From an uncultured Actinomycetes bacterium (GTDB lineage Bacteria; Actinomycetota; Acidimicrobiia; Acidimicrobiales; Ilumatobacteraceae), in assembly GCA_903858075.1 (NCBI GenBank), contig CAIOHI010000124.1, forward strand, positions 1-17,197: 17,197 nucleotides of DNA. The letters run 5' to 3'. This document shows positions 1-7,106 of this stretch, piece after piece. Positions within the stretch are counted from its first letter, which is position 1, and each line of letters starts with the position of its first letter. The notes under the pieces were generated by a model. That model saw only the letters and a list, made by a program, of their open reading frames with translations, did not search any database and had not been told where the DNA came from. The position numbers were made by a program, and so were the translations under genes.

Positions 1-351
1 ACCCTCTTCAATGGTCTCTGGCATCGCCGCAAGAAGTTCTTGCAAGTGTGCTTCCACGCCGTCTTTAGAGAGCCCAGGGTCTTCGCCAAGATGATGGTGG
101 GTGTCGAGAAAAATTTCATGCAAGGTAATGGTGATGGTTTCGCCCTTGGGGTTAGCAACAATCCACTCGCCTTCATTTTCCTGCAAGGTATTAGGGGAAT
201 TCATCCAGTTGAGGGGTTTGTAGGCTCCGCCGTCGGCGTGAATAGCAACACACCCATCGGCTTTCACCATAATGAGGCGCGTTGCCTCATCGAGGCGCGA
301 TTCCAGGCGGCCAACATAATGAACACTGCAGCGAGCGATAAGTAAACGCAC
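1..351 (-). CDS. nucS: Endonuclease NucS, N-terminal part (cut by window edge)
   Basis: NucS cuts both strands at mismatched bases and is the basis of noncanonical mismatch repair in Actinobacteria and many archaea, acting with the sliding clamp. The 117 codons visible here read VRLLIARCSVHYVGRL at the start, then YKPLNWM (Trp49), then LGEDPGLSKDGVEAHLQELL near the cut end; these are hallmarks of the family's N-terminal DNA-binding domain. The RecB-like nuclease domain would lie beyond base 1 and cannot be judged. The start is GTG at 351-349: homologues begin at exactly this point (M/V-R-L-x-I-A-R-C), and a purine-rich GAGAG sits directly upstream. The frame is open to the window edge. It is divergent from the L,D-transpeptidase gene, with 84 bases between. 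The family call is firm; completeness is unknown. Confidence 0.93.
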   Translation of the reverse strand, partial: MRLLIARCSVHYVGRLESRLDEATRLIMVKADGCVAIHADGGAYKPLNWMNSPNTLQENEGEWIVANPKGETITITLHEIFLDTHHHLGEDPGLSKDGVEAHLQELLAAMPETIEEG

Positions 352-373
352 CTCTCTAGTGTGGCAGGGCGAA

Positions 374-393
374 GGGCATGGCGCGTAATGCCC
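374..393. promoter_or_regulatory. Inverted repeat between divergent nucS and transpeptidase genes
   Basis: GGGCAT (374-379) and ATGCCC (388-393) form a perfect 6-base inverted repeat around an 8-base spacer. The site lies in the 84-base gap between two divergent start codons, a usual place for an operator or for overlapping promoters. A TACATT hexamer at 401-406 could be a -10 element for the rightward gene, but no convincing -35 is seen. A regulatory role is inference; a repeat this short can occur by chance. Confidence 0.25.
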
Positions 394-435
394 GTGGCGA
401 TACATTGAGAGTGTCTTTAGGTCGGAAAATCACTT

Positions 436-1371
436 ATGAACTCACAAGCCAACCGCAAACAACTTCTGCTCTTAGCCGTCATTGTGTTGTCGGGCGTGTT
501 CTACGTTGGCGTCGATGCTGTGCGCAACGAAACCGTGAGTGCCCCAACAACATCGGTGGCAACAACCAGCACCACAATTGTGGGGGCAAGTACCACCATT
601 GCAGAGGTTGACCTTATTGGCGAAGACCCCGCAAGCGCCGAGCCATGCACTATTCCTATGAAAGCATTGCGCCCCGGTACCTCAGGAAAAAACGTGGTGT
701 GTTTGCAGCAAGCGCTCGTGAAAAATAACTATCTCGAAAAAGTGACCGGTACCTACGATGTGGCAACCCAAGTAGCGGTCACTGCGTTGCAAACGAAGAA
801 GGATCTTTTCGTTGATGGCATTGCTGGACGCGAAACCGCTTTGGTTCTTGGTATTTGGCCCGATGAAAATTTGCTTGTGGTGCGTACGCCTGCGCCGGCA
901 AAGGGGGCGAAGGATTCACTCGGGTTCTTGTTGTCGTCGGTCGCCTCAACGGGAGCATCTGCTCCTGTGCTGCCAGCGAACTCTGGCTCTGGACGACGTT
1001 TGGTTTTTGAGCGGGCAGGTCAACGTGTGTGGGCGGTTGATAAAAATGAGAACATCATTCGTTCGTGGTTGGTGTCGGGCAGTAAGTACAACAATGAAAC
1101 AGCTGGTACACATCAGATATACAGCCGCTCAGAAATTACAACGGCTTGGAATGGCCGTGCCTTCTTGAAAAAAATGGTGCGGTGGTTGAAAACAGAAATT
1201 GGCGCAATTGGCTTTCACCAGATACCAGTGCATCGCAGCGACAACACCGTGTATCAGACAGAAGAAGAATTAGGAACGAGACTTTCTGGTGGCTGTCAGC
1301 GCCAAGCAAAACTTGATGCTGAATTCCTGTGGTCATTTGGCAAAATTGGCACACCTGTTGTGGTGCTGTAA
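436..1371 (+). CDS. Membrane-anchored L,D-transpeptidase with peptidoglycan-binding domain
   Basis: Likely makes 3-3 cross-links in peptidoglycan or attaches proteins to it, outside the cytoplasmic membrane. The 311-residue protein has a hydrophobic anchor at about 9-27, a Thr/Ser-rich linker at 34-58, a peptidoglycan-binding_1-type domain at about 75-141 (RPGTSGKNVVCLQQAL, then GTYDVATQVAVTALQ), a second linker, and a C-terminal YkuD-like domain from about 186. The catalytic region shows GFH (His261) followed 26 residues later by SGGC (Cys287), matching the spacing of the usual H...S-x-G-C motif. The usual SHGCxR/N has become SGGCQRQ, so this is a divergent member. Cys71 and Cys89 flank the start of the binding domain and could form a disulfide. 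ATG at 436 follows a weak AGGTCGGA. The stop lies 5 bases from the convergent UbiB-family gene. The substrate and whether it is active cannot be told. Confidence 0.82.
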   Translation: MNSQANRKQLLLLAVIVLSGVFYVGVDAVRNETVSAPTTSVATTSTTIVGASTTIAEVDLIGEDPASAEPCTIPMKALRPGTSGKNVVCLQQALVKNNYLEKVTGTYDVATQVAVTALQTKKDLFVDGIAGRETALVLGIWPDENLLVVRTPAPAKGAKDSLGFLLSSVASTGASAPVLPANSGSGRRLVFERAGQRVWAVDKNENIIRSWLVSGSKYNNETAGTHQIYSRSEITTAWNGRAFLKKMVRWLKTEIGAIGFHQIPVHRSDNTVYQTEEELGTRLSGGCQRQAKLDAEFLWSFGKIGTPVVVL

Positions 1372-1376
1372 ATCAA

Positions 1377-2969
1377 CTACTTGCGTACGTGGTCTCGCAT
1401 GCGCTTGTTAATAAGTTCTCTGCGTTGTTGTAACTCGCGGTAGGTCAGACGATTCACGCTCGAATCAAGGCCGAAACCTGCCTTCACGCTGTCGAGATTC
1501 AGTTCAATATTTTGTGCATTGATTCCGAGGTCGCGGCCAATTTGTTCGCCATGACGTTCAGCAAAAAGCATTGAGATATTTGCGACTTCGGCAAGGATGT
1601 CGAGGTCGGGGGCAAGCCGCGAAATTGCACCGTCAAGGAAGACCATGTTCTTCACATACAACATGAGTTCTTTTGGCATGCTGGCCCCATAACCCAAAAG
1701 TGCCTTCACAATGCGTTGCACTTCTTTTACCAAATCTTCGCCAGACAATGAAGTTGGGTCAATGGCCACTTGGTCGAGACGTAAATCGGTAATGACTTGG
1801 GCAACATCAACATCGAGGGGGAGTGCGCCAAGATCTCGTAGTGCTTCTACTTGGCTTTTCACGTCGTTAGTGGTGGCCCCAAGCAGCATGCGCAAAAAAG
1901 CAACACGTCGGGCGGGGGAAAGCCGACCAACAATGCCGAAGTCGAGCAATGCGGTTCTGCCATCGGAGAGCACGAAGAGATTGCCGCCATGAAGGTCGCC
2001 GTGGAAGATGCCCTCAATCATTGCGCCTTCCATGAAGGCGATCATGCCTGTACGAATAATGGCCTCGGTGTCTAGACCGGCTGCCTTCATGCCTTCGACG
2101 TCGTCGAAGTTGAAGCCGTATAGCCGCTCCATAATCAAGATGCGCCGCGATACGAGCGAGGGGTGTGGTCTCGGAACGATGTATCCCGTTTGGTTGAGGC
2201 GATGCAGCATGCGCGACACATCGACCATGTTTGCTGCCTCCATACGGAAGTCGAGTTCTTCCACAATGGTTTCAGCAAAAAGCTCGACGAGTGCAGGAGG
2301 GTTAGCGAGGGCAGCAATTTTGATGCGGCCAATGAGGAATGGTGCAAGCCATGCCATGACGCGCAGATCTTTACGAACGAGTTTGCCAATATTGGGCCGT
2401 TGAACTTTTACAACTACTGACTCGCCTGTGGTGAGAGTTGCTGCATGAACTTGCGCAATTGATGCTGCGGCAAGTGGTGTGGTGTCGATATGAAGGAAGA
2501 CGTCGTTGAGGCGACACCCCATATCTTGTTCAATGGTGAGTCGCACAGTGTCAAATGGTTCTGCAGGAACTTGGTCGCGACAACGTTTGAATTCTTCTAC
2601 AAGTTCTCCAGGGAAAAGACCTTCACCACTCGAAATAATTTGCCCAAGTTTGATGTAGGTCGGACCGAGTGTCTCTACCGCTTTGCGCAGACGGAGCGAT
2701 ATTGCCGCATTGCTGTCTTTGGCGCTCGAATATCTCTTGAACTTTTTCTTTACCAGCCAGGGCAACACTGCTGCGCCAAGGACACATACAACATAGAAAA
2801 GCCGACCAAGTGGCGGAATGCGGCGCGGGGTGGTGAGGTCGGGAACTTCGCGGCGCACGTTAATGCGAATTTGGGTTGCATCGTTTGCCCATGCAAGGTT
2901 GTCTTCACTCAATACCCACGGTGCTTCATCACTAAAAGCACCCCAAGAACAATCATCAGGTCGTGTCAC
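1377..2969 (-). CDS. ABC1/UbiB-family atypical kinase-like ATPase
   Basis: Members of this family are atypical protein-kinase-like ATPases linked to isoprenoid quinone biosynthesis or lipid handling at membranes. In 530 residues the family's diagnostic parts appear in order: KLGQ (107-110, the KxGQ motif), the alanine-rich AAAS loop (167-170), the VVVK lysine (188), EELD (237-240), the catalytic HGDLHGGN (323-330) and the metal-binding DFG (343-345). A hydrophobic stretch at about 56-73 may anchor the N-terminus. I see no C-terminal transmembrane pair like that of E. coli UbiB. The start is GTG at 2969-2967; the upstream AGGTG gives only a modest ribosome site, and the first 45 residues are poorly recognisable, so a later start is possible. 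It is divergent from the CoA-transferase and convergent with the transpeptidase. The family is secure; the physiological role is not. Confidence 0.9.
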   Translation of the reverse strand: MTRPDDCSWGAFSDEAPWVLSEDNLAWANDATQIRINVRREVPDLTTPRRIPPLGRLFYVVCVLGAAVLPWLVKKKFKRYSSAKDSNAAISLRLRKAVETLGPTYIKLGQIISSGEGLFPGELVEEFKRCRDQVPAEPFDTVRLTIEQDMGCRLNDVFLHIDTTPLAAASIAQVHAATLTTGESVVVKVQRPNIGKLVRKDLRVMAWLAPFLIGRIKIAALANPPALVELFAETIVEELDFRMEAANMVDVSRMLHRLNQTGYIVPRPHPSLVSRRILIMERLYGFNFDDVEGMKAAGLDTEAIIRTGMIAFMEGAMIEGIFHGDLHGGNLFVLSDGRTALLDFGIVGRLSPARRVAFLRMLLGATTNDVKSQVEALRDLGALPLDVDVAQVITDLRLDQVAIDPTSLSGEDLVKEVQRIVKALLGYGASMPKELMLYVKNMVFLDGAISRLAPDLDILAEVANISMLFAERHGEQIGRDLGINAQNIELNLDSVKAGFGLDSSVNRLTYRELQQRRELINKRMRDHVRK

Positions 2970-2982
2970 GCACCTAGTTTGC

Positions 2983-2997
2983 CCCGTGTGTAACGGG
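2983..2997. promoter_or_regulatory. Small inverted repeat in the UbiB/CoA-transferase divergent gap
   Basis: CCCGT (2983-2987) and ACGGG (2993-2997) are a perfect 5-base inverted repeat around GTGTA. GCACC at 2970-2974 and GGTGC at 2996-3000 can also pair, partly overlapping it. It lies 14 bases upstream of the leftward GTG start and so could be an operator or a leader hairpin. The evidence is only symmetry and position. The rest of the 105-base gap holds the CoA-transferase ribosome site. Confidence 0.2.
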
Positions 2998-3063
2998 TGC
3001 GCCTATTCAAGTGAGAATTAAAGTGTGAAGAGTGACATGATGCAATAGATCACATCGGCGAAT

Positions 3064-3069
3064 AGGGGA
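3064..3069 (+). promoter_or_regulatory. Ribosome binding site of the CoA-transferase gene
   Basis: AGGGGA sits 5 bases ahead of the ATG at 3075 and fixes that start. It is one of the clearest Shine-Dalgarno sites in the window. Confidence 0.7.
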
Positions 3070-3074
3070 TAAAG

Positions 3075-4226
3075 ATGAGACCAGGGCCACTGACCGGAGT
3101 CAAAGTTGTCGAACTTGGAATTTGGGTTGCTGGGCCGGCATGCGGCGGGGTTCTTGCCGACTGGGGTGCCGACGTTGTGAAGGTTGAATCACCCGACGGT
3201 GACCCGCAGCGCAATGTTTTTGGAGCAATTGGCGTGAAAGAGCAAACGGCTGTTCCGCCTTTTGAAATTGATAACCGCGGCAAGAAATCGGTAGTTATCA
3301 ACTTGCGGTCGGAAGAGGGAATGACTCAGATGATGACTTTGTTGGAGACGGCCGATGTTTTCATTACCAACTTGCGCTTTGCTGCACTGCAACGTTTGGG
3401 AATTGACCCACCAACTCTGCGACAAAAATTTCCAAAGTTGGTGTACGGCATTATTTCTGGTTTTGGTTTAGAAGGTCCCGATGCGCATCGCCCGGGTTAC
3501 GACCTGGGTGGCTATTGGGCACGTTCAGGTGCTGCACATAGTTTGGTTCCGCCTGGCGAGACACTGGCAACGTTACGTAGTGGACACGGCGACCACGTCA
3601 CGGGTATGTCGCTTGTCGCGGGGGTTACTGCAGCGCTCTTCGATGCGCAACGCACGGGCCAAGGGCGAATGGTGTCAACAAGTTTGTTGCGCAATGGCAT
3701 GTACAACATCGCATGGGACATTGGTGTTCAATTGCGGTTCGGCAAACGGGAAAGCACGCGTTCACGCAGCAATAGCCGTGCGCCGCTCATTAATAGTTAT
3801 GTGGCTGGTGATGGCAAGGGTTTCTGGTTGCTTGGTCTTGAAGCACATCGGCATTGGCCAGCATTATTGGCCACCATCAACTCCGATGAGTTGCTGGTCG
3901 ACAAATTCAAAACAACTCAACTGCGTTTGCAGAACAACGTAGAACTTATTGCGCTGCTCGATGCATTTTTTGCTACGAAACCACTGAATGAATGGACAGC
4001 ATTGTTCGATGAGCACGATGTCTGGTGGGCGCCCGTGAACTCCATAGTCGACGTTATTCTTGACCCACAGGCACGTGCTGCTGGCGGGTTTGTTTCTATG
4101 TCTCCACGTGATGGTGAAGAACCATTTGAAGCAGTGAATAGCCCAGTTGATTTCGAAGACTACGAATTTCGCCCAGGCCCAGTTCCATATTTAGGTGAAC
4201 ACACGCAAGCAATATTGAAGGGGTGA
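3075..4226 (+). CDS. CaiB/BaiF family III CoA-transferase
   Basis: Family III enzymes move CoA between carboxylic acids, or racemise 2-methylacyl-CoA, in the cytoplasm. The 383-residue protein begins with the family pattern GPLTGVKVVELG and continues with AGPACGGVLADWGADVVKVE, then DNRGKKSVVINL (66-77) and GISGFG-like strands. The HGD of HGDHVTGM places Asp173 where the catalytic aspartate of formyl-CoA transferase (Asp169) lies, and it is followed by GVTAALFDAQRTGQG. Near the C-terminus come the usual WWAPVNSIVDVILDPQARAAGGF and PVPYLGEHT. The length is typical, and the start is supported by a strong ribosome site. The gene stands alone: the neighbour upstream is divergent, and cysQ converges with a single base between stop codons. 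No substrate can be assigned; a racemase role is also possible. Confidence 0.91.
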   Translation: MRPGPLTGVKVVELGIWVAGPACGGVLADWGADVVKVESPDGDPQRNVFGAIGVKEQTAVPPFEIDNRGKKSVVINLRSEEGMTQMMTLLETADVFITNLRFAALQRLGIDPPTLRQKFPKLVYGIISGFGLEGPDAHRPGYDLGGYWARSGAAHSLVPPGETLATLRSGHGDHVTGMSLVAGVTAALFDAQRTGQGRMVSTSLLRNGMYNIAWDIGVQLRFGKRESTRSRSNSRAPLINSYVAGDGKGFWLLGLEAHRHWPALLATINSDELLVDKFKTTQLRLQNNVELIALLDAFFATKPLNEWTALFDEHDVWWAPVNSIVDVILDPQARAAGGFVSMSPRDGEEPFEAVNSPVDFEDYEFRPGPVPYLGEHTQAILKG

Positions 4227-4227
4227 C

Positions 4228-5016
4228 TTAGTCGTCGCTCCACAGGGCCTTCATGACCGGCTCAACGAATTCTGGTCGGCAAATAATGAGGTCGGGTAGC
4301 CATGTCTCGCGTTGGTTGTAAACAAAAGGCGAACCATCAATGCGAGACGTGTGGAGCCCTGCCGCGCGAGCAACGGCCACGGGCGCTGCAGAGTCCCATT
4401 GGTGCATTCCGCCGTCGTGTACATAAATATCGGCTTCGCCAAGTACAACTGCCATTGCTTTCGCACCTGCAGAGCCCATGCGAATGGCGTCGCAATCAAT
4501 TGCATTAGCTACAAGATGTGCTGAATAGGGTGCGCGATTACGCGAAGTAATGAGGCGAGGTTTGCGTGCAAGGGGAGCGGGAAGCACAGGCTTCGTTGCA
4601 GGGTCGGTGCTGAGCGTGATGCCAAGAACAGGTAAGGCAACTGCACCTGCAGTGAGTTCGCCGTTCTCCCACAGGGCAACATGAATAGCCCAGTCGCCGC
4701 GGCCTTCTTCGCTGTATTCATTGGTGCCGTCGAGTGGGTCAATAATCCAAACTCGGTTGGCGCTGAGGCGCTTGTTGTTGTCGGCGCCTTCCTCGGATAA
4801 CACGGCATCGTTCGGGCGATGATGAGCGAGTGCATCCATGAGAAAGCGATGGCCAGCTTCGTCACCCGTGTCTTTAATGTGCCACTTTGTTGAACCTTGC
4901 GCAAAAAGAGTGGTGCGCAATTCTTGAAGTAGTCGCCCAGCGGCACGTGCAAGTGCAGCGGCCAGCAAATGATCATCGAGTATGAGCTCTTGTGTGAGTT
5001 CAACGTCGGTGGTCAT
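4228..5016 (-). CDS. cysQ: 3'(2'),5'-bisphosphate nucleotidase CysQ
   Basis: CysQ hydrolyses 3'-phosphoadenosine 5'-phosphate (and PAPS), the by-product of sulfate activation, to AMP and phosphate. It belongs to the inositol-monophosphatase superfamily. The 262-residue protein shows the metal-binding motifs SEE (74-76), WIIDPLDGTNE (90-100; Asp93 and Asp96) and WDSA (207-210, Asp208). GSAGAKAMAV (181-190), RIDGSPFVYNQ and LPDLIICRPE closely follow the mycobacterial CysQ pattern (Rv2131c type), as does WAIHVALW. It is the last gene of a leftward operon: its ATG overlaps the TGA of the small membrane protein gene by 4 bases (ATGA), suggesting translational coupling. The family also hydrolyses inositol or fructose-1,6-bisphosphates in some members, so the substrate is inferred from similarity. 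Confidence 0.9.
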   Translation of the reverse strand: MTTDVELTQELILDDHLLAAALARAAGRLLQELRTTLFAQGSTKWHIKDTGDEAGHRFLMDALAHHRPNDAVLSEEGADNNKRLSANRVWIIDPLDGTNEYSEEGRGDWAIHVALWENGELTAGAVALPVLGITLSTDPATKPVLPAPLARKPRLITSRNRAPYSAHLVANAIDCDAIRMGSAGAKAMAVVLGEADIYVHDGGMHQWDSAAPVAVARAAGLHTSRIDGSPFVYNQRETWLPDLIICRPEFVEPVMKALWSDD

Positions 5017-5327
5017 GCGGAGCGTTGCCCTAAAGCAATGGCGCGGCGCACAATGTCGCGAAGTTCTTCTTCTGAAGCACCTTTTTTTACCTGTTCATCT
5101 ATTTTTGCTTCAAGGTATTCAGCTTCCACTTCGTTGAATGCATGAATGCGCTCTTTCGCTGTCACTGTTGAAACAACAATGAGCACAATGGCGGCAGTAG
5201 TGGTGGTGAGACCAATGCTGATGACCCAGCCCTCGTTGTTTCCAGCAATAGAAGAAACGATGATGCCAGCAATGCCGCAAACGAAAGTGACAGCGCACGC
5301 CCAACGGAAGATCTTGATGCTGGTCAT
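5013..5327 (-). CDS. Small two-helix membrane protein, function unknown
   Basis: I do not recognise the family. The 104-residue product has two hydrophobic segments, at about 9-29 and 34-56, joined by a short loop (GNNEG). A charged, mostly helical C-terminal part follows (about 58-104, with KERIHAFNEVEAEYLEAK and EEELRDIVRRAIALG), probably cytoplasmic. That it is real is supported by its tight position: 6 bases after the ettA stop and overlapping the cysQ start by 4 bases, with ATG at 5327-5325. Being in an operon with a translation factor and a nucleotidase does not define a role. It could be a small membrane adaptor or a superfluous helper. Confidence 0.72.
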   Translation of the reverse strand: MTSIKIFRWACAVTFVCGIAGIIVSSIAGNNEGWVISIGLTTTTAAIVLIVVSTVTAKERIHAFNEVEAEYLEAKIDEQVKKGASEEELRDIVRRAIALGQRSA

Positions 5328-5333
5328 GGTGTC

Positions 5334-7010
5334 CTAGCGAGCGATGGGCTTGTACTTAATGCGATGTGGTGTATCGGCAGAAGAGCCAAGTTCTTTGCGC
5401 CGCCACGATTCGTATTCGCTGAAGTTGCCTTCAAACCAACGCACTTGGCTATCGCCCTCAAAGGCGAGAACGTGCGTGGCAATACGGTCGAGGAACCAAC
5501 GGTCGTGGCTGATGACAACGGCGCATCCGGGAAAACTTTCAAGAGCGGTTTCAAGTGCACGCAATGTATCGACGTCGAGGTCGTTAGTAGGTTCGTCGAG
5601 AAGAAGAAGGTTTCCGCCACGCTTCAACAACTTGGCAAGGTGCACGCGGTTTCGTTCTCCACCAGAAAGATCGCCCACAAGTTTTTGCTGGTCGCTTCCT
5701 TTGAAGTTGAAACTAGACACATATGCGCGGCCATGAATTTCACGACCGCCGACCTTCATGTGCTCTACACCGCCCGTAATTTCTTCGTACACAGTGGCAG
5801 CAGCGTCGAGGTTGTCGCGGTTTTGGTCGACATAGCTCAACTGCACGGTGTCACCAATAGTGACAGAGCCGGTATCGGGTGACTCTAAACCTGCGAGCAT
5901 ACGAAACAGAGTTGTTTTACCAGCGCCGTTCGGGCCAACGATGCCGACGATGCCAGCGGGTGGCAAGGTGAACGACAAGTCGTCAATGAGCAAGCGATCG
6001 CCAAAACCTTTGGACAGGCTTTTCACTTCGATGACGGTGTCACCGAGGCGAGGTCCGGACGGAATAGGAATTTCCATGCGGTCGGGTCCGCTTTCGGCAG
6101 CTTGTGCTTCAGCGTGCAACTTTTCGTATGCAGACAAGCGCGCTTTGCCCTTGGCTTGGCGTGCCTTTGGAGACATCTTGACCCATTCAAGTTCGCGTTG
6201 CAGTGAACGAGCACGAGTTTCATTTGCCTTGTCTTCTTGCATGAGGCGCTGTTGTTTTTGTTCAAGCCAGCTGGAGTAGTTGCCCTCGAAGGGGAAGCCA
6301 CGACCGCGGTCGAGCTCCAAAATCCATTTCGCCACATTGTCGAGGAAGTAACGGTCGTGGGTAATTGCCACAACAGTGCCCGAATACTCCTGAAGGAAGC
6401 GTTCAAGCCACAACACGCTCTCGGCGTCGAGGTGGTTGGTGGGCTCATCGAGCAACAACAAGTCGGGATGGCTGAGCAAGAGTCGACATAACGCAACGCG
6501 GCGTGCTTCACCACCAGAGAGTGTGGTGACGTCGGCGTCGTTCGCCGGGCAGCGCAAAGCGTCCATAGCAATTTCAACATTGCGATCGAGGCTCCATGCA
6601 TCGGCAGCGGCAATTTTGTTTTCAAGGTCGGCCTGCAGCGCGCCTACTTTTTCGTAGTCAGCATCGGGGTCGGCCCACATGGCCATGACCTCGTCGTAGC
6701 GCGTCAACATGTCGCGAATGGGGGCAACTCCGTCCATGACGTTGCCGAGAACGTCTTTGGTGGGGTCAAGCCGGGGTTCTTGTTCAAGCATGCCAACGCT
6801 GAAGCCTGGTGTCAGGCGAGCTTCGCCGGTGTACTCGTCGTCCATGCCCGCCATGATGCGCAAAAGGCTGGACTTACCACTGCCGTTTGAGCCAATGACG
6901 CCAATTTTGGCGCCAGGGTAGAAGGACAGGGAGATATTTTCCAAAATGGTGCGGTCTGGTGGGTAAAACCGGGCCAGTTTGTAGCAGGTGTATATGAATT
7001 CATGTGCCAT
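5334..7010 (-). CDS. ettA: Energy-dependent translational throttle protein EttA (ABC-F ATPase)
   Basis: EttA binds the ribosomal E site and, according to ATP/ADP level, controls the first steps of peptide bond formation. In 558 residues there are two ABC ATPase domains. The first has Walker A GSNGSGKSS (40-48), signature LSGGE (164-168) and Walker B LLLLDEPTNHLD (184-195, Glu189). The second has GPNGAGKTT (359-367), LSGGE (448-452) and LLDEPTNDLD (470-479). The H-switch is His218 in the first domain and His502 in the second. An arm insert lies at about 92-140. The linker (about 245-320) carries ELEWVKMSPKARQAKGKAR, which is typical of EttA rather than other ABC-F types. The length matches the family (about 555). 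ATG at 7010-7008 follows an AAGGG site. It heads an operon with the small membrane protein and cysQ. Confidence 0.97.
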   Translation of the reverse strand: MAHEFIYTCYKLARFYPPDRTILENISLSFYPGAKIGVIGSNGSGKSSLLRIMAGMDDEYTGEARLTPGFSVGMLEQEPRLDPTKDVLGNVMDGVAPIRDMLTRYDEVMAMWADPDADYEKVGALQADLENKIAAADAWSLDRNVEIAMDALRCPANDADVTTLSGGEARRVALCRLLLSHPDLLLLDEPTNHLDAESVLWLERFLQEYSGTVVAITHDRYFLDNVAKWILELDRGRGFPFEGNYSSWLEQKQQRLMQEDKANETRARSLQRELEWVKMSPKARQAKGKARLSAYEKLHAEAQAAESGPDRMEIPIPSGPRLGDTVIEVKSLSKGFGDRLLIDDLSFTLPPAGIVGIVGPNGAGKTTLFRMLAGLESPDTGSVTIGDTVQLSYVDQNRDNLDAAATVYEEITGGVEHMKVGGREIHGRAYVSSFNFKGSDQQKLVGDLSGGERNRVHLAKLLKRGGNLLLLDEPTNDLDVDTLRALETALESFPGCAVVISHDRWFLDRIATHVLAFEGDSQVRWFEGNFSEYESWRRKELGSSADTPHRIKYKPIAR

Positions 7011-7019
7011 GGCGCCCTT

Positions 7020-7054
7020 ACGTTACCCGCCTTCGGCAATGAAGGGTGGTACGT
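7020..7054. promoter_or_regulatory. Interrupted dyad in the ettA/PuuD-like divergent gap
   Basis: ACGT-T-ACC (7020-7027) and GGT-ACGT (7048-7054) flank an inner perfect pair CCTTC/GAAGG (7030-7034 and 7041-7045). Together they form an imperfect dyad of about 35 bases centred near 7037. It starts 10 bases upstream of the ettA start codon and lies in the only intergenic space available to both divergent promoters. A role as operator or as hairpin in the ettA leader is inferred from symmetry only. Confidence 0.25.
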
Positions 7055-7070
7055 TTCAGTTGTTATCTTT

Positions 7071-7085
7071 TTCAGATTTTCTGAA
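7071..7085. promoter_or_regulatory. Perfect 15-base palindrome upstream of the PuuD-like gene
   Basis: TTCAGA-TTT-TCTGAA is a perfect 6+6 inverted repeat with a 3-base spacer. It ends 21 bases before the ATG at 7107 and just upstream of the ribosome site at 7092-7098. Size and position fit the binding site of a dimeric repressor or activator. It has no T-run and so is not a terminator. The regulator cannot be named. Confidence 0.4.
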
Positions 7086-7091
7086 CGACAC

Positions 7092-7098
7092 AAAGGGG
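7092..7098 (+). promoter_or_regulatory. Ribosome binding site deciding the PuuD-like start
   Basis: AAAGGGG lies 8 bases before ATG 7107. The reading frame is open upstream to 7002, but that longer version would begin inside the ettA start region and has no such site, so 7107 is preferred. Confidence 0.7.
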
Positions 7099-7106
7099 CA
7101 TACAAA

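Noticed and set aside
2490..2993. Open frame of 167 codons on the plus strand opposite the UbiB-family gene
   Set aside because: The UbiB frame has all family motifs over this stretch; the antisense product shows none and has no credible start site.
7002..7106. Longer start for the PuuD-like protein at 7002 (35 extra residues)
   Set aside because: It would overlap the ettA start codon, has no ribosome site, and the extra residues do not resemble the family; ATG 7107 has a strong site.
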